Source: Rhodobacteraceae bacterium HIMB11 | GTDB lineage: Bacteria > Pseudomonadota > Alphaproteobacteria > Rhodobacterales > Rhodobacteraceae | NCBI GenBank assembly: GCA_000472185.1 | Contig: AVDB01000002.1 | Location: forward strand, 345,740-409,739 | DNA length: 64,000 bases | Reading direction: 5' to 3' | Position numbers and translations under genes: made by a program | Notes under the pieces: generated by a model | The model's database searches: none | Seen by the model: only the letters and a program-made list of their open reading frames with translations | Told to the model about the DNA's origin: nothing | Shown: positions 33,897 to 41,913 of the stretch, in pieces | Layout: each line of letters starts with the position of its first letter | Position numbering within the stretch: the first letter of the stretch is position 1

Positions 33897-34883
33897 TCAT
33901 TGATCATTTGTTTTTAAAGATTTTCGCGCAAGTTTTTTGGCTAGATTTAAACCAACGCCTGGTCGCGACCAAGGGCATTCAGCAATGCAAATGGCGCAGC
34001 CCTGATGTTCATTAAAGAATGGCAGGCATCTGTCAAAATCTACATACCATTTTTCAATACCGCGAACTAACTGTTTGTCCGCAGTAATTGCGAACGGGGG
34101 GCACGCATCTTCGCATATTTTACAAGAAGAGCAAAAATCATCTACGCCATGGGTTTGTGGTTCATCCAACGGTAAAGGTGCATTGGTTAGAACTGCAGAC
34201 AAACGAAACGATGAACCAAATTCTGGATTGATAAGCGAACCATGTTTTCCCAGCTCTCCAAATCCCGCCTGAATCGCTGCAGGTATCATAGCTAACCTAG
34301 AAGCCATGGGACCTGTTACAGGTTCTGCCTCCCAACCTTCTTGATGCAACCAGGCTGCAATTTTTTTTGCTACAGATGCAGCTCTTGTGTACTGCACCAT
34401 GACTTCCGCTCCAGCTATCGGGTTAGGCGCTTTTGAAATACGCTCATAGTCATGATGGACAGCAGCAATTATCACGTGTCTGAACTCTGTTCTTTCACCC
34501 TCGAAAAGCCAAGATGGATCAAGTTCCGTAACACCTATTTTTTCGCAATCATTATCTTGGACGAATTTTTCAAGTTTTTTTTGCCATTGCGCTTCAGGAT
34601 AGTAAGCAGTTTGACCTACCACTTTCGGTAAATCTTGATCCAAAATAGCTTGTCGCTTATTCCGTTCAGCCGCAAACTCTGGCAGGCCTGGGTCGACAGT
34701 ATAAAACCAACTTTGCATTTTCCCATGTGGTATTTCTTCAGGATTTTTTGCCCAATAAACCACAGCTGGATTTCGTACCTCCGTCTCGCCCAATCCATTA
34801 ATCTCATTACCTGATATTTCAGGCATTAGGTCCATCTGAGCAGAGTTTGGATTAAAGGGTCTATACGGGTTTTCCCGAGGCAT
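33897..34883 (-). CDS. reductive-dehalogenase/QueG-like 4Fe-4S protein
   Basis: A 328-residue soluble protein with two ferredoxin clusters near the C-terminus (CSSCKICEDACP and CAICIAECPW). The preceding domain resembles epoxyqueuosine reductase and soluble reductive dehalogenases (GFGELGKHGSLINPEFGSSFRLSAVLT), which use a corrinoid cofactor. It lacks a Tat signal, so it is cytoplasmic. It is convergent with the metabolic set and divergent from the leader peptide gene. Substrate unknown; a reductive step on a ring or halogenated compound is possible. Confidence 0.8.
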   Translation of the reverse strand: MPRENPYRPFNPNSAQMDLMPEISGNEINGLGETEVRNPAVVYWAKNPEEIPHGKMQSWFYTVDPGLPEFAAERNKRQAILDQDLPKVVGQTAYYPEAQWQKKLEKFVQDNDCEKIGVTELDPSWLFEGERTEFRHVIIAAVHHDYERISKAPNPIAGAEVMVQYTRAASVAKKIAAWLHQEGWEAEPVTGPMASRLAMIPAAIQAGFGELGKHGSLINPEFGSSFRLSAVLTNAPLPLDEPQTHGVDDFCSSCKICEDACPPFAITADKQLVRGIEKWYVDFDRCLPFFNEHQGCAICIAECPWSRPGVGLNLAKKLARKSLKTNDQ

Positions 34884-34940
34884 TTCAGCAGGCTCCTACT
34901 TTTGTTTAGAACAACATGACAGCGAATGTTGGTCAATAAT

Positions 34941-35017
34941 TTTGAGGGAATCGATTCATGTGCTAGCCTGCGATTCCACCTAGCGAAGACTAGGGAAAAT
35001 TGAAGCAGGAAGATCAC
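34941..35017 (+). promoter_or_regulatory. conserved 77-bp upstream block, element 2 copy
   Basis: Partner of 15018-15094 (71 of 77 identical). Here ggaatcg and cgattcc form a perfect 7-bp inverted repeat, and the CCTAG/CTAGG hairpin and AGGA ribosome site are kept. Divergent from the Fe-S reductase gene. Confidence 0.7.
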
Positions 35018-35158
35018 ATGAAAACCTTATCTTGGTGGCTAATTGCCACATCAATACTCGTTTTTTCGTTCTTTATTTTGATGATGCTTATCTATGGCAT
35101 TATGGATACTGGCGGTGGGGGCATATTCTCAGCATGTCGGGGGCTAGTATGCTCGTAG
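35018..35158 (+). CDS. 46-residue membrane peptide, leader of HD hydrolase gene
   Basis: Same length and plan as the peptide at 15095: start MKTLSWWLIATS, one hydrophobic helix, Gly-rich turn, end SACRGLVCS with two cysteines. It overlaps the next ATG by 10 nt with GGGGG as its ribosome site, the same junction as in element 1, yet the downstream gene is unrelated. Confidence 0.75.
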   Translation: MKTLSWWLIATSILVFSFFILMMLIYGIMDTGGGGIFSACRGLVCS

Positions 35159-35667
35159 ACTTGTTGGAGAGAACCTTAGAGCTGCCATCAAAATCTACAG
35201 TTGTCACTCAGCCATACTTAGATTTTCTCACGCACCAATATCAGCTCAGTCATAATGGGGTGCACGGAATAGAGCATTGGCTGCGCGTCCTAATTAATGG
35301 TCGATTGATTGCTAAACAAAGTGGTGCAGATATCGAGGTTGTTGAGCACTTTGCGCTGCTTCACGATGTCCAAAGGCTAGATGAGTATCGTGACATTCAA
35401 CATGGGAACCGTGCGGCGGATTTTGCTGCATCTCTGATAGATGACTGGATACATCTAAACCCAACCCAAATGTATCAACTCACAGAAGCATGTCGTTACC
35501 ATTCTATGGGTAGGCTTTCTAAAGATGCGACAATCCAGACATGCTGGGATGCCGATCGCTTAGACTTGGGTAGGGTTGGTGAGAGGCCAAATTTGCTATC
35601 TTTTGTCATCTTAGCTGCACCACTTTTGCGGGCTCGTCACTCAAATAAGTTGCCCAAGCATCCATAA
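35149..35667 (+). CDS. HD-domain phosphohydrolase-like protein, possibly 3'-truncated
   Basis: A 172-residue protein with the HD superfamily pattern: HGVHGIEHWLR-type histidines (GIEHW), FALLHDVQR (His-Asp), CRYHSM and CWDADRLDLGRVG. HD proteins hydrolyse phosphate esters or nucleotides. Its first residues MLVDLLERTLE faintly resemble the start of the second gene in the element 1 operon (MLLNWLDQKLE). The last 62 bp overlap the convergent integrase gene, so the original C-terminus may have been lost when the two were joined. Confidence 0.75.
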   Translation: MLVDLLERTLELPSKSTVVTQPYLDFLTHQYQLSHNGVHGIEHWLRVLINGRLIAKQSGADIEVVEHFALLHDVQRLDEYRDIQHGNRAADFAASLIDDWIHLNPTQMYQLTEACRYHSMGRLSKDATIQTCWDADRLDLGRVGERPNLLSFVILAAPLLRARHSNKLPKHP

Positions 35668-36784
35668 GCTTACGCCGTTTCTCGAATAGATCAGACCGAG
35701 CATATGCCGCCTCAACCTTATTGGTTGTTTTGTGTGCTAGAGCGCGTTCAGCGACTTCATGCGCTGTATTTGTGTGCTCTTGAACCCAAGTCCGAAAACT
35801 TGTTCTGAAGCCGTGTATATCCACAGGATAGCCAATTTCTTTAACCAACTTGGACATGGTCGCATCACTCATTGGCCGACCTCTCTTCATGCCAGGAAAG
35901 ATCAAACCATCTGTGCTCAATGTCTGTGCTTGTTTCAAAACTGCAATCGCGCGATTTGACAGTGGAATGATGTGTTCCTCGCGCATTTTCATACGGTTTG
36001 AAGGTATTTTCCAAATTCTTGTCTCTAGATCGACTTCGCTCCATTCAGCTAGCCTCACTTCTCCTGAGCGTGTTGCCGTTAAGACGAGAAGTTCTATGGC
36101 AAGTTTGGTGCTCAACATAGCGTCTGACTGATGTATGCTTTTAAGGCACTCAGAGACATCGGTATGGGGCAACGCGGCTCTATGCTTTGGCTTTCTATTC
36201 TGCTTGGGTAGCACTTGGTTGAGAGCTAACGTGGGATCGTCAGCGCGATAGCCTTGAGCAATCGCCCACTTCATCACTGTGCCAATTCGCTGCTTCACCC
36301 GTCGCGCCGTTTCGCCTTTCGATGACCATATTGGTGTCAAAATCCCAAGTATGTCTGCAGTTTGAATATCACTGACGGGACGTCGTCCTAATTTTGGTGT
36401 AACGTAATTTGTTAACGTGGATTTGAACTGTGCAGCATGCTTAGCATTTGTCCAAGTTGGCGCATTCAATTTGATCACTTTGTCGATCGCTTCGTTCAGA
36501 CTTGGGATTGCAATGCGCTCTTGCTTGGCTGCGAGAGGGTCCCCTCCAGCTCTTGCTAGCTTCTTGTTAGACATTGCCAATTCACGGGCTTCAGAAAGTG
36601 TTACAAGGTCCGCAGAACCCAGTCCTATCTCGCGTTGTCTTCCCGCTACACTGACCCGCTGTACCCACCTGCGAGAGCCAGTTGGTTCTATGCGCAGAAA
36701 CAGCCCGTGGAGGTCATAATATTTACCTGGCTCTTTTAGATTACGGGCCGCTGTTGCGGACAGTGGAGTTCCAGTCTTTGGCAT
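35606..36784 (-). CDS. tyrosine integrase of element 2 (DUF4102/P4 type)
   Basis: A 392-residue recombinase. DUF4102 N-terminus (KEPGKYYDLHGLFLRI, GLGSADLVTLSEAR), then catalytic motifs TATRSGEVRL (Arg), HGFRTSFRTW (His-x-x-Arg) and a Tyr in EAAYARSDL. It is clearly divergent from the element 1 integrase but targets the same tRNA-Ser. AGGGG upstream serves as the ribosome site and lies within the right arm repeat. Confidence 0.93.
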   Translation of the reverse strand: MPKTGTPLSATAARNLKEPGKYYDLHGLFLRIEPTGSRRWVQRVSVAGRQREIGLGSADLVTLSEARELAMSNKKLARAGGDPLAAKQERIAIPSLNEAIDKVIKLNAPTWTNAKHAAQFKSTLTNYVTPKLGRRPVSDIQTADILGILTPIWSSKGETARRVKQRIGTVMKWAIAQGYRADDPTLALNQVLPKQNRKPKHRAALPHTDVSECLKSIHQSDAMLSTKLAIELLVLTATRSGEVRLAEWSEVDLETRIWKIPSNRMKMREEHIIPLSNRAIAVLKQAQTLSTDGLIFPGMKRGRPMSDATMSKLVKEIGYPVDIHGFRTSFRTWVQEHTNTAHEVAERALAHKTTNKVEAAYARSDLFEKRRKLMDAWATYLSDEPAKVVQLR

Positions 36785-36787
36785 ATC

Positions 36788-36812
36788 TATCCCCTATACT
36801 GTCCCCTAAAAA
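36788..36812 (+). repeat. element 2 right subterminal repeat (putative integrase arm site)
   Basis: 22 of 25 bases match 22717-22741. It ends 116 nt before att copy 3 and lies 3 nt from the integrase start codon. An atcaataaa motif at 36869 lies 60 nt before the core, matching element 1. Confidence 0.65.
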
Positions 36813-36928
36813 GTACTGGATTTAGCTGGAACTAGCAAGAACAGATAAGATTTAAATACCCATAAAACATCAATAAATATAGATAAAAATAGAATACTTA
36901 ACACTTCTTTGGATTTAATAATGGCAGA

Positions 36929-36943
36929 CTTTGTTTCCGCCAC
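36929..36943 (+). repeat. att core, copy 3 (right end of element 2)
   Basis: ctttgtttccgccac, one base different from the tRNA-Ser 3' end. Marks the return to backbone DNA. Confidence 0.85.
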
Positions 36944-37337
36944 AAAAATCAAATGCTTAAAAAATTTTTAAGATTGGTAAGGGGCGTCATTTTTTCAATG
37001 TCACTATGTCAAGATCGGGCATTTTACGAACAAATCGTGCAGAAGGTTCTGCAGCTTAACCCATTGTAATCAAAGAATCAGGTAATGAGCCCAAGTTCGT
37101 TTTTGCAACGTTTGCGCACCGGTTTTATTGGCTGGTGTTCTGACTGCGAATATAGTTGCAAACGACATCAGTGGGGCAATTATCCCATAAACCTGAAACA
37201 TTGGGTGATGGGAACATGCGCCTGTCACCCAAATACGACTTTGGCACCACACGAAACATTGAAAAATTGGTAACCTGACCCTTTTAGCTGCCGTAAATAC
37301 GTTTATGATGCGCCTAAGCTAATGAAAAGATGTGACC
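36944..37337. other. gene-free stretch between island and fumarate hydratase
   Basis: Probable promoter region of the fumarate hydratase gene. A 62-residue plus-strand frame at 37085-37273, rich in Cys and Trp, has only weak ribosome-site support and an equally open frame opposite, so it is not called. Nothing else seen. Confidence 0.4.
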
Positions 37338-38828
37338 ATGCCAATTATTACAGAAGACGACCTGATCAAATCCATCGCCGATGCGTTTCAATTCATTTCA
37401 TACTTTCATCCACCTGATTTCATCCGCGCGATGAGTGCGGCCTGGGAGAAGGAGGAAAATCCATCTGCGAAACAAGCGATGTCGCAAATCTTGGTAAATT
37501 CGCGCATGTGTGCGATCGGGCGTCGTCCAATTTGTCAGGATACGGGGTCTGCCAATATCCACATTAAATACGGGATGCAGGCGCAGACAAATTTCAAACG
37601 CTCGTTACAGGAAATCTGTGATGAAGGCACGCGTCAGGGGTATCTGCGCGATGAAAACCCACTGCGGGCCTCCGTCGTTGTTGATCCGTTTGATTCCCGC
37701 AAAAACTCGGGCGACAACACGCCCTGCATGCTGACCGTTGAAATGGTCGCGGGTGACACGATTGAGGTTGAAGTCGCTGCCAAAGGGGGCGGGTCAGAGA
37801 ATAAATCAAAATTCACCACCCTAAACCCATCAGGCAGTGTGGCGGACTGGGTCGTGCAAAGTGTCGAAAGCATGGGGGCAGGATGGTGTCCCCCTGGTAT
37901 TTTGGGGATCGGGATCGGTGGCAACGCGGATAAGGCGATGGCCTTGGCTAAACAGGCCCTGTCCGAACCTATTGATATGGCCGATTTAATCCGTCGTGGC
38001 CCATCAAACCGGACCGAGGAACTGCGCCTTGAAATCGCCGAACGTGTCAACGCATTGGGTATTGGTGCGCAAGGGTTGGGGGGCATCACAACGGTGCTGG
38101 ACGTGAAAATCAAATCCTTCCCAACCCATGCGGCGTCGTTGCCGGTTGGGATGATCCCGAACTGTGCCGCAACGCGACACGCGCATTTCACATTGGATGG
38201 ATCGGGTGCTGCGGAATTTACACCGCCTGATCTAAAAGATTGGCCCAAGATCCTGTTGGATCAGGCCAGCTCACACGCGATTAAGGTGGATGTGGACAAC
38301 CTAACGGATGAGGTGTTGCAATCCTTTGAACCGGGTCAAACACTGTTGCTGTCTGGCACGATCTACACAGGTCGCGACGCCGCGCATAAACGCATGATCG
38401 ACATGTTGGATCGGGGTGAAGAATTGCCCGTCGATCTTAAGGCGCGCGCGATTTACTATGTTGGTCCCGTTGATGCGGTCGGGGACGAAGTAATCGGCCC
38501 AGCAGGCCCCACCACATCAACCCGGATGGATAAATTCACGGACCGTATTTTGAACGATACGGGTTTGAAAATGATGATCGGTAAGGCCGAGCGTGGCGAT
38601 GTTGCGATTGAAGCAATTGCCAAGCATAAGGCGGTTTATCTAATCGCTGTTGGCGGTGCCGCATATCTGGTGTCAAAGGCGATTAAATCCGCAAAACCCA
38701 TTGCCTTCCAAGACCTAGGCATGGAAGCGATCTACGAGCTGAAGGTCGAAGATATGCCAGTAAACGTTGGGGTCGATATTAGTGGCAACTCTATCCATAA
38801 AATCGGGCCAGCTGCTTGGCGTAAGTAA
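37338..38828 (+). CDS. class I fumarate hydratase (4Fe-4S)
   Basis: Interconverts fumarate and malate in the TCA cycle. The 496-residue protein has the two-part layout of single-chain class I fumarases: an N-terminal alpha-like domain (GRRPICQDTGSANI, with a cluster Cys, and GGGSENKSK) and a C-terminal beta-like domain (SGTIYTGRDAAHKRM, YYVGPVDA, GPTTSTRMD). Another cluster Cys is in MIPNCAATRHAHF. The ATG at 37338 is chosen; GTG at 37332 is an alternative. It may be called fumA or fumB elsewhere. Followed by a terminator. Confidence 0.93.
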   Translation: MPIITEDDLIKSIADAFQFISYFHPPDFIRAMSAAWEKEENPSAKQAMSQILVNSRMCAIGRRPICQDTGSANIHIKYGMQAQTNFKRSLQEICDEGTRQGYLRDENPLRASVVVDPFDSRKNSGDNTPCMLTVEMVAGDTIEVEVAAKGGGSENKSKFTTLNPSGSVADWVVQSVESMGAGWCPPGILGIGIGGNADKAMALAKQALSEPIDMADLIRRGPSNRTEELRLEIAERVNALGIGAQGLGGITTVLDVKIKSFPTHAASLPVGMIPNCAATRHAHFTLDGSGAAEFTPPDLKDWPKILLDQASSHAIKVDVDNLTDEVLQSFEPGQTLLLSGTIYTGRDAAHKRMIDMLDRGEELPVDLKARAIYYVGPVDAVGDEVIGPAGPTTSTRMDKFTDRILNDTGLKMMIGKAERGDVAIEAIAKHKAVYLIAVGGAAYLVSKAIKSAKPIAFQDLGMEAIYELKVEDMPVNVGVDISGNSIHKIGPAAWRK

Positions 38829-38849
38829 AGGGTAATTTCAAAAAGCCAA

Positions 38850-38880
38850 AACCCCCACAGACCACTGTGGGGATTTCTTG
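38850..38880 (+). terminator. terminator after fumarate hydratase
   Basis: Perfect stem ccccacag / ctgtgggg with an ACCA loop, followed by atttctt, 24 nt after the stop. Confidence 0.75.
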
Positions 38881-38933
38881 ATGTGTTGAGCGCCCCGTTT
38901 CCGCGATGCGTCACGATCCAATTATGTAGTCAA

Positions 38934-39152
38934 TTAAATCAGGCTTTCTAAATTTTTGACACGTTTGCCCGAACCAATCTGATCCAATATACGATTCAAA
39001 TCTAACGTTTTTTGTGCCTCGCTTTCGAGCCGCATATCAAAACGGCCAGATGTCTTATGTGCACGCTGCACATCAGGCGGGCAGCGCAGTTTTGAGAGAA
39101 CCTCGGCACCGCTCATGGGGTCGAAGGCAATCACACCCTGATTAGGCCACAT
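38934..39152 (-). CDS. small conserved-context protein after metF, 72 residues
   Basis: Its ATG overlaps the metF stop by 11 nt, indicating translational coupling to metF. The sequence is polar and partly helical (LESEAQKTLDLNRILDQIG) with one Cys; no family recognised. A role in methionine or folate metabolism is suggested only by the position. Confidence 0.6.
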   Translation of the reverse strand: MWPNQGVIAFDPMSGAEVLSKLRCPPDVQRAHKTSGRFDMRLESEAQKTLDLNRILDQIGSGKRVKNLESLI

Positions 39153-40008
39153 GTCGCAAGGTCACCTTGGGATGAATACCCATTGCGGCACAAACATCAC
39201 GTGTCAGTTCAGGTCGATTTAGAGTGTAAAAATGCAGCGCCTCAACCCCTTCGTCGACCAATTCACTGCATAATTCTGTGCAAAGCGCGATGGACAGCAG
39301 GTCAGTGCGCTCATCTCGCTCGGCCTTGGCATAGGCATCCTCTAACCACGCAGGCAGGGTCGCACCACAGCGTTTGGCAAAGCGTTTAACACCCTGCCAA
39401 TTTTCGATGGGCAAGATCCCAGGTGTGATTGGTTTTGTGATCCCCGCCTTGGCACAGGCATCGCGAAAACGCAAAAAATCTTCCGCCTCAAAAAAGAATT
39501 GTGTCAAGGCTTCGTCTGCGCCTGCGTCCAGTTTTTGTTTCAACCAACCGATGTTTTGCGCGGCATCTGCGGCCTCTGGGTGGGTTTGGGGATAGGCGCC
39601 AACAAATAGGTGAAACGCATCCAAATCTGCCAGCGCGCCAACCAATTCAACAGTGTTTTGAAACCCATCCTCATGCGAGTGAAAGGCACCGCTTTCGGCG
39701 GGGGGATCACCGCGCAGTGCAACCAAGCCTGTCACACCCGTATCCGCGTAACTGCGGGCAATGTTCAGGGTTTCGTCCCGCGTTGCATCCACGCATGTCA
39801 AATGGGCCGCCACATCACACCCTGTGTGTTTGTGCAAAACGCGCGTGGCCTCTTGGGTCAGGGTACGTGTTGTGCCCCCTGCGCCATATGTCACGGACAT
39901 AAAGCGTGGGTCAAGCGGGGCAAGCGTGTTCACCGTATCCCACAGGCGATAGGCCCCTTCAAAATTTTGTGGTGGGAAAAACTCAAACGAAATCTGGGGT
40001 CGGGTCAT
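39142..40008 (-). CDS. metF: 5,10-methylenetetrahydrofolate reductase
   Basis: Reduces methylene-THF to methyl-THF for methionine synthesis, using FAD. A 288-residue TIM barrel with ISFEFFPPQN (catalytic Glu), FMSVTYGAGGTTR, AHLTCVDATRDE, LRGDPP and TQFFFEAEDF. The start at 40008 (MTRPQISFEF) is chosen; Met codons lie upstream in frame. Divergent from metR across a 90-nt gap containing a MetR box. Confidence 0.96.
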   Translation of the reverse strand: MTRPQISFEFFPPQNFEGAYRLWDTVNTLAPLDPRFMSVTYGAGGTTRTLTQEATRVLHKHTGCDVAAHLTCVDATRDETLNIARSYADTGVTGLVALRGDPPAESGAFHSHEDGFQNTVELVGALADLDAFHLFVGAYPQTHPEAADAAQNIGWLKQKLDAGADEALTQFFFEAEDFLRFRDACAKAGITKPITPGILPIENWQGVKRFAKRCGATLPAWLEDAYAKAERDERTDLLSIALCTELCSELVDEGVEALHFYTLNRPELTRDVCAAMGIHPKVTLRHVA

Positions 40009-40056
40009 TATCATATCCATAAGTTGTCTTGCCACTTTGTCCCAGATATGTGATTT

Positions 40057-40069
40057 TGAATCAAATTCA
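40057..40069. promoter_or_regulatory. MetR box in the metF-metR intergenic region
   Basis: TGAATCAAATTCA exactly fits the MetR consensus TGAANNWNNTTCA and lies between the divergent metF and metR genes, 48 nt from the metF start. A second, looser palindrome (ttcatatgaa) overlaps the metR start. Confidence 0.7.
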
Positions 40070-40097
40070 TAAAATTAAAGAAAGTTATGAACTTCAT

Positions 40098-41009
40098 ATG
40101 AAAATGCATATCGAATTCCGCCATCTGCGCACGGTCAAAGCCATTCATGAAAGTGGGGGCGTATCGAATGCAGCGGATATTTTAAACATCACGCAAAGCG
40201 CGCTAAGCCATCAGATCAAAAACCTAGAAGAGCAAACAGGGATCGAATTATTTGTGCGCAAATCCAAACCGTTGCGCCTAACGGCGGCTGGTATGCGTCT
40301 GTTGCGGTTGGCTGATAAAATTCTGCCCGAGGTCGATGCCATTCAGGCCGAATTCGAAGGATTGCGCAGTGGAAAATCAGGGCGCCTTCATATCGCGATT
40401 GAATGCCACGCCTGTTTTGAATGGCTGTTTCCTGTGCTTGAGAGGTTTCGCAAATCTTGGCCCGATGTGGATGTGGATATCAGGCCAGGGTTGGCATTTG
40501 ACGCCCTGCCAGCCTTGGAAAAAGAGGATGTGGATTTGGTCGTGTCATCAGACCCTGAAAACTTACCCGGCATCACATTTTCGCATCTATTTGAATATGC
40601 GCCTGTTTTCGTGGCCTCAGCACAAAACCCACTGGCGAAAAAAGCTTTTATTGAGGCCGAGGATTTTCGTGATCAAACCCTGATCACCTATCCCGTTGAA
40701 CGTAGCCGATTGGATTTATTTTCACAGCTTTTGATCCCTGCCAAGGTGGAACCTGCATCCATCCGTCAAGTGGAATTGACCGCAGTCATCCTCTTATTGG
40801 TTGCCTCAAATCGGGGGGTATCAGTATTGCCTGATTGGGTGGTGCGCGAGGTGAAATACAGTTCCGATTATGTCACGCGCCCACTGACGAAGGAAAAGAT
40901 CACGCGTGGTTTATTCGCCGCCACGCGCGATGATGATCTTGCTAAACCATATATGCGTGACCTTATCCGCCTTGCTGGAGAAGAGGCACGCAGGCTTCAG
41001 TCACTTTAA
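40098..41009 (+). CDS. metR: LysR-type regulator MetR
   Basis: Homocysteine-responsive activator of methionine genes. The 303-residue protein closely follows E. coli MetR: an N-terminal winged helix (FRHLRTVKAIHES, TQSALSHQIKNLE, ELFVRKSKPLR), then the effector domain with IAIECHACFEWL, DLVVSSDP, TYPVERSRLD and GVSVLPDWVV. The ATG at 40098 is chosen, 40104 is possible. Its stop overlaps the stop of the convergent cold-shock gene. Confidence 0.93.
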   Translation: MKMHIEFRHLRTVKAIHESGGVSNAADILNITQSALSHQIKNLEEQTGIELFVRKSKPLRLTAAGMRLLRLADKILPEVDAIQAEFEGLRSGKSGRLHIAIECHACFEWLFPVLERFRKSWPDVDVDIRPGLAFDALPALEKEDVDLVVSSDPENLPGITFSHLFEYAPVFVASAQNPLAKKAFIEAEDFRDQTLITYPVERSRLDLFSQLLIPAKVEPASIRQVELTAVILLLVASNRGVSVLPDWVVREVKYSSDYVTRPLTKEKITRGLFAATRDDDLAKPYMRDLIRLAGEEARRLQSL

Positions 41010-41212
41010 AGCGATTGGAGTTCGGTCGCCATCACACGACCATCACGCCCGTCCTGAAGCTCATAGCTTAGTTTCTGGTTTTCGGCCAATGCCTTCATGC
41101 CAGAACGTTCAACTGCGGAAATATGAACGAACACATCTTTTCCGCCTTCTTCGGGTTCAATGAACCCGTAACCTTTAGTTGTGTTAAACCATTTCACGGT
41201 GCCATTAGGCAT
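41006..41212 (-). CDS. cspA: cold-shock domain protein
   Basis: A 68-residue single OB-fold RNA/DNA-binding protein: NGTVKWFNTTKGYGFIEPE (RNP1-type) and DVFVHISAVE (RNP2-type). Acts as an RNA chaperone. AAGGAG upstream fixes the start at 41212. Convergent with metR, with stop codons overlapping in TTTAAA. The upstream leader of about 120 nt is open in frame but not thought to be coding. Confidence 0.95.
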   Translation of the reverse strand: MPNGTVKWFNTTKGYGFIEPEEGGKDVFVHISAVERSGMKALAENQKLSYELQDGRDGRVMATELQSL

Positions 41213-41408
41213 GTCCGTGTCTCCTTCTTCTTCTTCCCGAAATTGCAGATCGACGACCTGATGTGACCCGAAAGCGCCTACAAACATCCGATGCCAAGAA
41301 GAAGTCGGAGGTGTTATTTGCAATCGACACATGAAACAAAATGGCTTGTTTTTCTAAAATTCAAGTGAAATAGAAAAAGAATAATTCAAAAATCACTGGT
41401 GGCAGAAA

Positions 41409-41726
41409 ATGGACATCTTCGGAATTAAGACATGCGATAGCTGCCGCAAGGCGATCAAGGCCTTGTCAGATGCGCGTTTTGTTGACCTGCGTAAAGATGG
41501 CATTACACCTGATCTGTTGGCCCGTGCCTATGCCGAATTTGGCGATGCGATTGTGAATAAGAAATCCGCAACCTGGCGTGGGTTTGATGATGCCACACGC
41601 GGCATGGATCCATTGGAATTGGTGACTTTGTACCCGACTGTTATGAAACGCCCCCTAATCGTGGACGACCAAGGAGCGCTTGCACTTGGGTGGGGTAAAG
41701 ATGTCCAGGAACGTTTTGGCGCTTAA
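41409..41726 (+). CDS. ArsC/Spx/YffB family reductase-like protein
   Basis: A 105-residue thioredoxin-fold protein with the N-terminal GIKTCDSCRKAIKAL (Cys-x-x-Cys) and the conserved NKKSATWRGF and MKRPLIVDD segments. Resembles YffB/ArsC-like glutathione-dependent reductases; true arsenate reduction is not implied. Confidence 0.88.
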   Translation: MDIFGIKTCDSCRKAIKALSDARFVDLRKDGITPDLLARAYAEFGDAIVNKKSATWRGFDDATRGMDPLELVTLYPTVMKRPLIVDDQGALALGWGKDVQERFGA

Positions 41727-41913
41727 CGCATCAATGCGCGATCAATGGACAGCGCACCTGCACCTTTGATAACGAAAACAATCAGTTGGAAAACCCACAA
41801 TAGGCGTTGATCCATCGCTTAGCATCGGGGACACGATCAAACCATCCCCTGATAAATTTTACGCCATGAGCATAAAGATCGGTCAATGATTGCACGAGAT
41901 AAATCCAAAACAT
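41723..41913 (-). pseudogene. DoxX-family membrane protein remnant
   Basis: On the minus strand a start piece (MFWIYLVQSLTDLY, 43 residues) ends in a stop. A different frame then gives LLWVFQLIVFVIKGAGALSIDRALM, which resembles the C-terminal end of DoxX-type membrane proteins (normally 130-160 residues). The middle is missing and the frame is shifted. The end overlaps the stop of the ArsC-like gene. The rest of the stretch to 42053 holds a small GCGCG hairpin and the thrS terminator. Confidence 0.4.

Larger units (their letters stand above)
22664..36943. mobile_element. integrative element 2 (tRNA-Ser island, metabolic cargo)
   Basis: Bounded by att copies 2 and 3, with its own DUF4102 integrase at the right end. 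The left part holds small minus-strand genes with repeated upstream elements, the middle holds phage gene remnants, and the right part holds a plus-strand metabolic cluster followed by an Fe-S reductase, a leader peptide and an HD hydrolase. There are no replication genes like those of element 1, so it may depend on others or be decayed. Confidence 0.85.

Noticed and set aside
7729..36943. A single large island
   Set aside because: The middle att copy, a second integrase and separate repeat pairs show two elements.
37085..37273. 62-residue Cys/Trp-rich frame upstream of fumarate hydratase
   Set aside because: Weak ribosome site, equally open frame on the other strand, no recognised family.
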